Assembly (NCBI GenBank): GCA_036252795.1
Contig: DASYHY010000027.1
Span: 1 to 22,254 of the forward strand
Origin: Aurantimonas sp036252795
GTDB lineage: Bacteria > Pseudomonadota > Alphaproteobacteria > Rhizobiales > Rhizobiaceae
DNA: 22,254 bases
Direction of reading: 5' to 3'
Shown piece after piece: positions 7,634 to 15,399 of the stretch. The position numbers were made by a program, and so were the translations under genes. Position 1 is the stretch's first letter; every line of letters begins with the position of its first letter. The notes under the pieces are model-generated. The model did not search any database. It worked only from the letters and a program-made list of their open reading frames with translations, and was not told the origin of the DNA.

Positions 7634-10489
7634 CTACTCCGCCGCCTCCTGGTAATCCTCCATCGGCGGACAGGAGCAGACGAGGTTCCTGTCGCCATAG
7701 ACGTTGTCGACGCGGTTCACCGGGGCCCAGTACTTGTCGACCCGGAAGGCGCCGGGCGGGAAGCAGGCCTGTTCCCGGCTGTAGCTGCGGTTCCATTCGC
7801 CGACGAGGTCCTCGACGGTGTGCGGGGCGTTCTTCAGCGGGTTGTCGAGCCGGTCCGACCGGCCTTCCTCGATGGCGCGCGCCTCCTGGCGGATCGCCAG
7901 CATCGCGTCGCAGAAGCGGTCGAGCTCGGCCTTGGTCTCGCATTCGGTCGGCTCGATCATCAGCGTGCCCGGCACCGGCCAGCTCATCGTCGGGGCGTGG
8001 AAGCCGCAGTCGATCAGACGCTTGGCGACGTCATCGACCGTCACACCCGCCGTCTCCTGCAGGATGCGCGTGTCGAGGATGCACTCGTGCGCGACACGGC
8101 CGCCTTTCGCCGCATAGAGCACCGGATAGGCGTCGCGCAGGCGCCGGGCAACGTAGTTGGCATTGAGGATCGCGACCTTGGTCGCCTGGGTGAGGCCGGC
8201 GCCGCCCATCATCAGGCAGTAGCTCCATGAGATCGGCAGGATCGACGGCGAGCCATAAGGGGCCGCCGATACCGGTCCAGCCGAGCCGCCGGTCGCCGGA
8301 TGGCCCGGCAGATGCGGCGCCAGATGTGCCTTCACCGCGATCGGCCCCATGCCGGGGCCGCCGCCGCCATGCGGAATGCAGAAGGTCTTGTGCAGGTTCA
8401 GATGGCAGACATCGGCACCGAAATCCCCCGGCCGCGCCAGCCCGACCAGGGCGTTCATGTTGGCCCCGTCGAGATAGACCTGGCCGCCATGCTCGTGGAC
8501 GATGTCGCAGAGTTCGGCGACGCGGGTCTCGAACACGCCGTGGGTCGAGGGATAGGTGATCATGCACGCAGCGAGCCGCTCGGCATGCTGCTCTGCCTTG
8601 GCGCGGAAATCGTTGATGTCGACGTCGCCGTTGGCAGCGGTGCGGACCGGCACCACCTTCATCCCGGCCATCTGCGCCGAGGCCGGGTTGGTGCCATGGG
8701 CGGAGGTCGGGATCAGGCAGACGTCGCGCTCGGCGCCGCCGTTCTCGCGGTGGTAGGCGCGGATGGTGAGGAGCCCGGCATATTCGCCCTGCGCGCCGGA
8801 ATTGGGCTGCATCGACACGGCGTCGAACCCGGTGATCTGGCAGAGCTTGCCGCAGAGATCGTCGAGCAGGGCCTTGTAGCCGAGCGCCTGGTCGGCCGGC
8901 ACGAACGGGTGCAGCTCGGCGAATTCCGGCCAGGTGATCGGCAGCATTTCCGCCGTAGCGTTCAGCTTCATCGTGCAGGAGCCGAGCGGGATCATCGACC
9001 GGTCGAGCGCAAGGTCGCGGTCGGAGAGCCGGCGCATGTAGCGCGTCATCTCGCTTTCCGCCCGGTTCATGTGGAAGACCGGGTGGGTCATGTACGCGCT
9101 GGCGCGCAGCAGTTTCTCAGGCAGGCGGTAGCTGGGCGAGAACGCGTCGGCCGTCATGCGGTCGCCGCCGAAGGCCCGCCACACCGTCTCGATATTGCCG
9201 GGGCGGGTGCGCTCGTCGACGCTGATGCCGATCCGGTCGTCGCCGATCTTGCGAAGATTGACCCCGCCGGCGACGGCGGCGTCGAGGATCACGCGCTGCA
9301 GCCGGCCGACGTCGACCGTCACCGTGTCGAAGAAGGCGTCCGGCTCGACCGTGTAGCCGAGCTTCTCCAGCCCGCTCGCAAGGAGGACGGCGCGCTGGTG
9401 GACACGCTGGGCGATCGCCTTGATGCCCGACGGTCCGTGGAAGACGCCGTACATCGCGGCCATCACCGCCAGCAGCACCTGGGCTGTGCAGATGTTGGAG
9501 GTCGCCTTCTCGCGGCGGATATGCTGCTCGCGCGTCTGCAGCGCGAGCCGGTAGGCGCGGTTGCCGCGCGAATCCACCGAGACGCCGACGAGGCGCCCGG
9601 GCATGAAGCGCTTGTGCGCGTCCTTGACTGCCATGTAGGCGGCGTGCGGGCCGCCGAAGCCCATTGGGACGCCGAAGCGCTGGGCCGAGCCGATGGCGAT
9701 GTCCGCGCCCATCTCGCCCGGCGTGCGCAGGAGCGCCAGTGCCAGCGGGTCGGCGGCCATGATGGCGATCGCCTCGGAACCATGCAGCGCCGCGATGACC
9801 TCGCCGAAGTCACGCACGTGGCCGTAGGTGCCCGGGTACTGGACGATGGCGCCGAAGACGGAAGAGGCATCGAGATCGGCGAAGGGATCGCCAACGACGA
9901 CCGACCAGCCGAGCGGCTCGGCGCGGGTCCTGATTACCGCGATGGTCTGCGGGTGGCAGTTCTCGTCGACGAAGAACGTGTCGCGCTTCGCCTTCGACAC
10001 GCGATGCGCCATGGCCATCGCTTCGGCGGCGGCCGTCGCCTCGTCGAGCAGCGAAGCGCTGGCCACATCGAGGCCGGTGAGATCGGCGATCATCGTCTGG
10101 AAGTTCAGCAGCGCCTCGAGGCGCCCCTGGCTGATTTCCGGCTGGTAGGGCGTATAGGCGGTGTACCAGGCGGGGTTCTCGATGATGTTGCGCTGGATGA
10201 CCGGCGGCGTGATCGTGCCGTGGTAGCCCTGTCCGATCAGCGACACGAGATTGCGGTTCCGGTCCGCCGTCTCGCGCAGTGCGTCGAGCGCCTGGCGCTC
10301 GGTCATCGCCGGGCCCCAGTCGAGCGGCGTCTTCTGTCGGATCGAGGCGGGGACGGTCGAATCGATGAACGAATCGAGGCTGTCGGCGCCGATCAGCTTC
10401 AGCATCTCCTGCATCTCGGTCGGCGACGGGCCGATATGCCGGCGGTTGGCGAAGTCGTAGGGCTCGTAGTCGGTGAATTCGAAGCTCAT
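7634..10489 (-). CDS. gcvP: Glycine dehydrogenase (decarboxylating), P-protein of the glycine cleavage system
   Basis: A protein of 951 aa, the full length of the single-chain alpha2-type P-protein. It decarboxylates glycine with PLP and passes the aminomethyl group to the lipoyl arm of GcvH. The N-terminal half starts with 'RHIGPSPTEMQEML' (17-30) and has 'YTPYQPEISQGRLEALLNFQ' (113-132), a signature of the family. The C-terminal half carries the PLP lysine in 'NLHKTFCIPHGGGGPGMGPI' (Lys701) and 'STHGVFE' further upstream. It lies 4 nt after gcvH. A 758-codon open frame runs antisense through it, which is an effect of the high GC and not a gene. No frameshift or missing motif was seen. Confidence 0.98.
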   Translation of the reverse strand: MSFEFTDYEPYDFANRRHIGPSPTEMQEMLKLIGADSLDSFIDSTVPASIRQKTPLDWGPAMTERQALDALRETADRNRNLVSLIGQGYHGTITPPVIQRNIIENPAWYTAYTPYQPEISQGRLEALLNFQTMIADLTGLDVASASLLDEATAAAEAMAMAHRVSKAKRDTFFVDENCHPQTIAVIRTRAEPLGWSVVVGDPFADLDASSVFGAIVQYPGTYGHVRDFGEVIAALHGSEAIAIMAADPLALALLRTPGEMGADIAIGSAQRFGVPMGFGGPHAAYMAVKDAHKRFMPGRLVGVSVDSRGNRAYRLALQTREQHIRREKATSNICTAQVLLAVMAAMYGVFHGPSGIKAIAQRVHQRAVLLASGLEKLGYTVEPDAFFDTVTVDVGRLQRVILDAAVAGGVNLRKIGDDRIGISVDERTRPGNIETVWRAFGGDRMTADAFSPSYRLPEKLLRASAYMTHPVFHMNRAESEMTRYMRRLSDRDLALDRSMIPLGSCTMKLNATAEMLPITWPEFAELHPFVPADQALGYKALLDDLCGKLCQITGFDAVSMQPNSGAQGEYAGLLTIRAYHRENGGAERDVCLIPTSAHGTNPASAQMAGMKVVPVRTAANGDVDINDFRAKAEQHAERLAACMITYPSTHGVFETRVAELCDIVHEHGGQVYLDGANMNALVGLARPGDFGADVCHLNLHKTFCIPHGGGGPGMGPIAVKAHLAPHLPGHPATGGSAGPVSAAPYGSPSILPISWSYCLMMGGAGLTQATKVAILNANYVARRLRDAYPVLYAAKGGRVAHECILDTRILQETAGVTVDDVAKRLIDCGFHAPTMSWPVPGTLMIEPTECETKAELDRFCDAMLAIRQEARAIEEGRSDRLDNPLKNAPHTVEDLVGEWNRSYSREQACFPPGAFRVDKYWAPVNRVDNVYGDRNLVCSCPPMEDYQEAAE

Positions 10490-10493
10490 CGGA

Positions 10494-10862
10494 TCAGGCC
10501 TCGCCGACCATCGCCTTGTAGGCGTCCTCGTCCATCAGTTCCGCCGCGGCGCCGGGATCGGCAAGCTTCATCTTGAAGAACCAGCCGGCGTCGCTCGGGT
10601 CGCTGTTGACGATGGAGGGGTCGTCGACGATCGCCTGGTTGACCTCGACGATCTCGCCGTCGAGGGGAGCGTAGATCTCGGAAGCGGCCTTCACCGACTC
10701 GACCACGGCCGCGTCGTCGCCCTTGGCAAAACTGGCGCCGACGGCCGGCAACTCGACGAAGACGAGGTCACCGAGCTGCACCGAAGCGTGCGGGGTGATG
10801 CCCACCGTCGCGGTGTCGCCGTCGATCCGCAGCCACTCGTGCTCCTTGGTGAATTTCAGCAT
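10494..10862 (-). CDS. gcvH: Glycine cleavage system H protein
   Basis: A protein of 122 aa. The frame is open further upstream (to 10961), but that would overlap gcvT. ATG at 10862 has AAGGA 8 nt upstream and gives the normal N-terminus MLKFTKEHEWL. GcvH carries the lipoyl group that shuttles the aminomethyl moiety from GcvP to GcvT and is then reoxidised by the L-protein (lipoamide dehydrogenase), which is not encoded in this window. The lipoylated lysine is Lys58 in 'VESVKAASEIYAPLDGEI'. 'GITPHASVQLGDLVFVELP' (21-39) is the conserved beta segment. It sits 19 nt after gcvT and 4 nt before gcvP. Confidence 0.98.
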   Translation of the reverse strand: MLKFTKEHEWLRIDGDTATVGITPHASVQLGDLVFVELPAVGASFAKGDDAAVVESVKAASEIYAPLDGEIVEVNQAIVDDPSIVNSDPSDAGWFFKMKLADPGAAAELMDEDAYKAMVGEA

Positions 10863-10881
10863 CAATGCGATCCTTCCATGT

Positions 10882-12015
10882 CTACCGGCGCTTGTAGCCG
10901 GGCGTGACGAAGGGCAGGGGGGTGACGGTGACGGGAAGCCGCTTGCCGCGTACCTCCGCAAAGAGCCGGGTGCCCAATCCAGCCTGTTCCGTCGAAACGT
11001 ATCCCATGGCGACCGGCGCCTCCAGACTTGGCGCGAAGCTGCCGGAGGTGACCCGGCCCGCCGGCTCGCCGCCGGCTTCGCTCGCGTAGAGCGGGGTGCC
11101 GGCGCGGATCGGCGCCTTCGTCTCCGGGCGCAGCCCGACCCGCCGCCGCGGCGCGCCGGCCGTCAACTGCCTGAGGACGACATCCGCACCGGGAAAGCCG
11201 CCCTCGCGCTCGCCGCCGCAACGCCGCACCTTCTGCATCGCCCATTCCAGCGCGGCTTCCACCGGGGTCGTCGTGGCATCGATGTCGTTGCCGTGCAGGC
11301 AGAGGCCGGCCTCCAGGCGCAGCGAGTCCCGAGCGCCGAGCCCCACGGGTTCGACGCCGTCGATGGCGAGCAGCGCTTCGGCGAGGCGCGGCGCATCGGC
11401 TGCCGGCACGGAAATCTCGTAGCCGTCCTCGCCGGTATAGCCGGAGCGCGAAACGATGCAGCCGGCGCCGACGACGTCGACCGCTCTGACATCCATGAAG
11501 CGCATCCCGGCCACCTCGGGCGCGAGCGTCGCCAGCGCCGACTCCGCTGCCGGCCCCTGCAGCGCCAGCAGCGCCCGATGGGGCAGTGCCTCGACGATGC
11601 AGCTCGCACCGAGCGCCGCCTCGAGATGCGCCAGATCCTGCTCCTTGCAGGCAGCGTTCACGACGAGGAAGAGGTGGTCGCCGCGATTGGCGATCATCAG
11701 GTCGTCGAGGATGCCGCCCGCATCGTCGGTGAACATCGCGTAGCGCTGGCGCCCTTCGGCGAGGCCGACGACGTCGACCGGCACCAGCGTCTCCAGCGCG
11801 CGGGCGGCATCGCGGATGTCGCCGGAGCGCGGCCGGATCGTCACCTGACCCATGTGCGAGACGTCGAACAGCCCGGCGGCAGCGCGGGTGTGCAGATGCT
11901 CCTTCATGATGCCGGCCGGATACTGCACCGGCATCTCGTAGCCCGCGAACGGCACCATCCGCGCGCCGAGGGAGGCATGGAGGTCGGTGAGGGGAGTCTT
12001 CTTCAGATCCGTCAT
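10882..12015 (-). CDS. gcvT: Aminomethyltransferase, T-protein of the glycine cleavage system
   Basis: A protein of 377 aa. The start at 12015 is preferred over the ATG 21 nt upstream because AAGGAG lies 9 nt before it and MTDLKKTPL is the usual N-terminus. GcvT transfers the methylene group from the H-protein lipoyl arm to tetrahydrofolate and releases ammonia. Seen are 'VPFAGYEMPVQY' (21-32), 'GLFDVSHMGQ' (48-57), the catalytic Asp region 'GGILDDLMI' (Asp104/105), and the C-terminal 'MGYVSTEQAGLGTRL' barrel segment. The 83-nt gap from the SHMT-like gene upstream is too short, and lacks the fold, for a tandem glycine riboswitch, so expression probably comes from the long upstream operon. Confidence 0.97.
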   Translation of the reverse strand: MTDLKKTPLTDLHASLGARMVPFAGYEMPVQYPAGIMKEHLHTRAAAGLFDVSHMGQVTIRPRSGDIRDAARALETLVPVDVVGLAEGRQRYAMFTDDAGGILDDLMIANRGDHLFLVVNAACKEQDLAHLEAALGASCIVEALPHRALLALQGPAAESALATLAPEVAGMRFMDVRAVDVVGAGCIVSRSGYTGEDGYEISVPAADAPRLAEALLAIDGVEPVGLGARDSLRLEAGLCLHGNDIDATTTPVEAALEWAMQKVRRCGGEREGGFPGADVVLRQLTAGAPRRRVGLRPETKAPIRAGTPLYASEAGGEPAGRVTSGSFAPSLEAPVAMGYVSTEQAGLGTRLFAEVRGKRLPVTVTPLPFVTPGYKRR

Positions 12016-12098
12016 GCGGGCCAGCTCCTTGTGCAAGTCGCGGTTCGTCCGGGCGGACGATAGGCCGAGTGGTGGGTAATCCTAGTTCGTCGGCGCGT

Positions 12099-13382
12099 CT
12101 AGCCCGGTTCGGCAGATGCGAGGGCCGCCGCTACCGCGCGCCGGCAGGTCAGCACCGCCTCGTGATCCTCCGCCGGCGTCCGGCCTGCCTGGTGCGTCGC
12201 ACGCAGCAAGGCGGCCACGGCGTCGGCCACGGCGGCGAGAGAGTTTGGCGTGATGCCGGTCCGGGCGGCGAGCTGGCTGCCGAAGCGCAGGCCATGGCGG
12301 CCGGGCTCGCCCGGCACCGGGCAGCGGCCGACCAGCAGATGGCCGAGCTCCAGGGCTGCCATGGCCGTCTTCGTCGCCGCGAGGTCGCCGATCGGCACGA
12401 CCACCTGGTGGCTGCGTGCCGGGGCGCCCGGGAGGAGGACCGGCAGGCCGGCCGCCGCGAGTGCGGTCTTGAGGGCCGACGCAAGGTCGATCGTCCGGCG
12501 GGCGTAGCTGCCGCCGCTGCGGAACTCGGCGAGCGCCCCCGCAAGAGGCGGCAGGCGGGCGGCGTCCTGGTTGGCCAGCAGCGCCCCGTCGACGAACTCC
12601 GCAAAGCGCGCCCCGGTGTCGCTGTCGGCGCCGGCGACGATGGCGCCGGTCGGACCGGCGAGCGTCTTGTAGGTCGACATGGTCACGAGATCGACGCCCT
12701 CGCGCAGCGGGTTCGGGAAGGCGCCACCGGCCACCAGGCCCGCCAGGTGGGACAGGTCGTAGACGGTCAGTGCCCCCGTATCGCGGGCAGCCTCGACGAC
12801 CGGCCCGAGCCCGTCGGGGCCGAGCATCACGCTTCGGCCGAGCATGACGAGGCGAGGCCGGTAGGCCCGCACCAGCGCCGCGGCGCCTGGCGCGTCGAGG
12901 GCCTGGCGGGCGGCATCGAAGGGCAGATCGACGATGTCGAGACCGAACAGCGACGGCGTGCCGCCGCGCCGCTGGCTGAGGTGACCGCCATCGGAGGCGG
13001 CGGGCGCCAGGATCGTGTCGCCGGGCGTCGTGAAGCAGGCGAAGACGGCGAGATTGGCGATCGTGCAGCTCGGCAGCCGGCAGTCGGCCCAGCCAGCGCC
13101 GAAGACCTCGCATGCCAGGCGGCTCGTCAGGACCTCCAGCGACGCGGCGAAGTCGCTGCCGGGCTGCTCCTTGTCGTGCGGCGGTCCCATGAACGGCATC
13201 AGGCTGAGCGTCGGATCGAAAGCCGCTTCCAGCGCGGGCGTCAGGATGTTGGCGCCAGCATAGAGGATCAGCCGCTCGTGCCGAAGCCGATGCGCCTCGC
13301 CTCGGACCCGTTCGGCGATTTCGCTCTGCAATTCGTCCGCAGGCAGTCCCGCAAGGTCGTCGAACCGGTCGGTGCGGGTCAT
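12099..13382 (-). CDS. Divergent serine hydroxymethyltransferase-like PLP enzyme
   Basis: A protein of 427 aa, fold-type I PLP enzyme clearly related to SHMT (GlyA). The start at 13382 avoids overlap with the CoA-transferase; no strong SD is seen, so translation may be coupled across the 13-nt gap. Conserved with SHMT: 'LILYAGANILTPALE' (38-52), 'TTPGDTIL' (118-125), 'GGHLS' (132-136), PLP-binding Asp209 and His212 in 'YDLSHLAGLVAGG', Lys239 in 'TMSTYKTLAGPTGA', and Arg366 in 'HGLRFGS' for the substrate carboxylate. Altered: the Tyr/Glu/Tyr loop of SHMT (NKYAEGYPGKRYYGG) is replaced by 'LMPFMGPPHDKEQPG', removing the catalytic glutamate, and the His before the PLP lysine is Tyr238. It should bind an amino acid as a Schiff base, but true folate-dependent SHMT activity is doubtful. 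The neighbours gcvTHP and sgaA point to glycine, serine or a beta-hydroxy amino acid. Confidence 0.8.
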   Translation of the reverse strand: MTRTDRFDDLAGLPADELQSEIAERVRGEAHRLRHERLILYAGANILTPALEAAFDPTLSLMPFMGPPHDKEQPGSDFAASLEVLTSRLACEVFGAGWADCRLPSCTIANLAVFACFTTPGDTILAPAASDGGHLSQRRGGTPSLFGLDIVDLPFDAARQALDAPGAAALVRAYRPRLVMLGRSVMLGPDGLGPVVEAARDTGALTVYDLSHLAGLVAGGAFPNPLREGVDLVTMSTYKTLAGPTGAIVAGADSDTGARFAEFVDGALLANQDAARLPPLAGALAEFRSGGSYARRTIDLASALKTALAAAGLPVLLPGAPARSHQVVVPIGDLAATKTAMAALELGHLLVGRCPVPGEPGRHGLRFGSQLAARTGITPNSLAAVADAVAALLRATHQAGRTPAEDHEAVLTCRRAVAAALASAEPG

Positions 13383-13395
13383 GCGCGGCGTGCCA

Positions 13396-14613
13396 TCAGC
13401 GGCCTGAAGGCTCTTCGCGCGCCGCGCCGGAGGCGATGAACGCATCGATCTCTGCGGCACTCCAGCCATATTCCGCCAGAACCTCGCGGCTGTGCTGTCC
13501 CAGGAGCGGCGCCGGGCGCGCCACGCCTCCCGGCGTGTCCGAGAACTTGATCGGCAGGCCGATGGCCTTGACCGGTCCGGCCTTCGGATGCGTGGTCTCG
13601 ACCACCATCTCGCGATGGAGCGTCTGCGGATCGCGGTGCATCTCGGCGACGTCGAGCACCGGCCCCGCCGGGACGCCCGCGTCCTCCAGCTGCTCCAGCC
13701 ATTCGGCGGACGTGCGGGACGACATGCGCTCGTTGAGGATGTCGGCGAGGGCGGGCAGGTTCTGCATCCGGCGGTGATTATCCGCGAAGCGCGGGTCGGA
13801 CGCCAGTTCCTCGGCGTCGATCACCGCCAGCATGCGCTCCCAGTTCTTCTGGTTGGCCGCACCGAGGTTGATCCAGCCGTCGGCGGTGCGGAAGGCCTGG
13901 TAGGGCGCGTTCAGGGGATGCGCTGAGCCGAGCGGTCCGGGCGCTACGCCCGTGGCGAAGGCGATCGCCGACTGCCAGTAGGTGTGGGTGATGCCGGCCT
14001 CGAACAGCGAGGTGTCGACCTTCTGCCCCTGGCCGGTCTGCAGCTTGTGGGCATAGGCGGCGGCGCAGCCGAGCGCGCCCAGGATGCCAGCGGTGATGTC
14101 GGTGACGGGGGCGCCGGACTTGACCGGCGGCCGGCCGGCGCCCTCGCCGGTGATCGACATCAGCCCGCTCATCCCCTGCGCGATCAGGTCGAAGCCGCCG
14201 CGGCCGGCATAGGGGCCGGTGCGGCCGAAGCCGGAGATCTCGCAGTAGATCAGTCCGGGATTGGCCTTGCGCAGCGTCTCGTAGCCGAGGCCGAGCTTCT
14301 CCATCGTCCCCATGCGGTAGTTCTCGATGACGACGTCGGCGCTCTCCAGCATCCGCCGCAGGACCGCCTTGCCGTCCTCGCTCTTCAGGTCGAGGACGAT
14401 GCCGCGCTTGTTGCGGTTCATCATCATGTAGGCGGCGGATTCGTCCTTGATGTCCGGGGGCAGGAAGCGGCGCGTGTCGTCGCCTTCCGGCTTCTCGACC
14501 TTCACGACGTCGGCGCCCATGTCGGCCAGCATCATGCCGCAGACCGGGCCGGCCATGATATGCGCCAGCTCGACGACCTTCATGCCCACGAGCGGGCCCT
14601 TGGCGGCAGCCAT
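13396..14613 (-). CDS. CaiB/BaiF family (class III) CoA-transferase
   Basis: A protein of 405 aa. ATG at 14613 overlaps the crotonase stop by one base (TGATG), so the two are translationally coupled; the frame is open upstream, but only in shadow of the crotonase gene. Class III transferases move CoA between carboxylic acids. Seen are 'VVELAHIMAGPVCGMMLADM' (13-32), 'GADVVKVEKPEGDDTR' (33-48), 'NRNKRGIVLDLKSEDG' (66-81), 'RTGPYAGRGGFDLIAQGMSG' (131-150), and 'GAPVTDITAGILGA' with Asp172, corresponding to catalytic Asp169 of formyl-CoA transferase. Residues for a specific acid cannot be read. Its position between a crotonase and an SHMT-like gene suggests that it activates an imported acid or recovers CoA from the product. 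Confidence 0.93.
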   Translation of the reverse strand: MAAAKGPLVGMKVVELAHIMAGPVCGMMLADMGADVVKVEKPEGDDTRRFLPPDIKDESAAYMMMNRNKRGIVLDLKSEDGKAVLRRMLESADVVIENYRMGTMEKLGLGYETLRKANPGLIYCEISGFGRTGPYAGRGGFDLIAQGMSGLMSITGEGAGRPPVKSGAPVTDITAGILGALGCAAAYAHKLQTGQGQKVDTSLFEAGITHTYWQSAIAFATGVAPGPLGSAHPLNAPYQAFRTADGWINLGAANQKNWERMLAVIDAEELASDPRFADNHRRMQNLPALADILNERMSSRTSAEWLEQLEDAGVPAGPVLDVAEMHRDPQTLHREMVVETTHPKAGPVKAIGLPIKFSDTPGGVARPAPLLGQHSREVLAEYGWSAAEIDAFIASGAAREEPSGR

Positions 14614-15395
14614 CAGCGGCCCTTCCATTGCGGTTTGCGCTTGCCGAGAAACGCCTCGATGCCTTCCTTGAAGTCGGCGCTCATATAGGCCTCGACCACA
14701 AGGTCGCGATCGTTGGCGCCGGCGCCCTCGACGCGCAGGCGACGCAGCGCTTCCTTGGTCGTGGCGAGGGTTATCGGCGCGTGTCCCGCCAGCAGCGCCG
14801 CCAGTTCCCCGGCGCGGGCGATCAGGGCGGCATGGTCGGGGAGGACTTCCGAGACCAGGCCGCAGGATGCCGCTTCCTCGGCACCCAAAAGGCGGGCGGT
14901 GAAGATGATCTCCTTGGTACGGCCGGGCCCCATGAGCCCGGACAGACGCGAGAGGTTGGCGATCGACAGGCAGTTGCCGAGGGTGCGCGCGATCGGGAAG
15001 CCGAAGCGCAGGTCCGCCGTCGCGATGCGGATGTCGCAGGCCGCAGCGATCGCCGCGCCGCCGCCGGTGCATGCGCCGGAGATCGCGGCGATGATCGGCA
15101 GCCGACAGGCCTCCACCGCACCCAGGACGACGTCCATCTTGTGCTCGTAGTCGAGCGCATCCTGATCGGTGGAGAAGCCACGAAACTGCGTCATGTTGGT
15201 GCCGGCGGCGAAGGCCTTCTCACCGGCCCCGGTGACGACGAGGCACTTCACCGATCCGTCCGCGGGGACCGTCCGGCAGATCTCCGCCAGTCCCTCGTAC
15301 ATGGCGAAGGTCATCGCGTTGCGGGCCTGCGGCCGGTTGAGGGTGATCCAGCCGGTCGTGCCGCGGACCTCGTAGAGCAGTTCGTCTTGGCTCAC
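14613..15395 (-). CDS. Enoyl-CoA hydratase/isomerase family protein (atypical crotonase)
   Basis: A protein of 260 aa with a GTG start at 15395, 4 nt after dctM. The crotonase fold is plain: 'GWITLNRPQARNAM' (15-28), oxyanion-hole segment 'AFAAGTNMTQF' (61-71), 'GACTGGGAAIAAACDIRIAT' (108-127), and 'GLVSEVLP' further on. Both glutamates of classic enoyl-CoA hydratase are missing: the position of Glu144 is Ala115 (GGGAAIA in place of GGGCELA), and that of Glu164 is Ile135 (GFPIARTLG in place of GQPEILLG). Ordinary syn-hydration is therefore unlikely; isomerase, decarboxylase, hydrolase or C-C lyase chemistry is possible. The RTLGNCLSIANLSRL stretch appears to belong to a subgroup found beside CaiB-type transferases and tripartite transporters (recalled, not checked). 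Coupled to the downstream CoA-transferase. Confidence 0.88.
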   Translation of the reverse strand: MSQDELLYEVRGTTGWITLNRPQARNAMTFAMYEGLAEICRTVPADGSVKCLVVTGAGEKAFAAGTNMTQFRGFSTDQDALDYEHKMDVVLGAVEACRLPIIAAISGACTGGGAAIAAACDIRIATADLRFGFPIARTLGNCLSIANLSRLSGLMGPGRTKEIIFTARLLGAEEAASCGLVSEVLPDHAALIARAGELAALLAGHAPITLATTKEALRRLRVEGAGANDRDLVVEAYMSADFKEGIEAFLGKRKPQWKGR

Positions 15396-15399
15396 CGGG

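Noticed and set aside
8300..10576. A 758-codon plus-strand open frame antisense to gcvP
   Set aside because: It mirrors a complete, well-conserved GcvP. Its composition is the Arg/Ala/Gly/Asp-rich, His-rich pattern of a GC-driven shadow frame, and no domain is recognisable.
12016..12098. Possible glycine riboswitch before gcvT
   Set aside because: The gap is only 83 nt, shorter than a tandem glycine riboswitch, and I could not find the aptamer core. gcvT is probably reached from the upstream genes.
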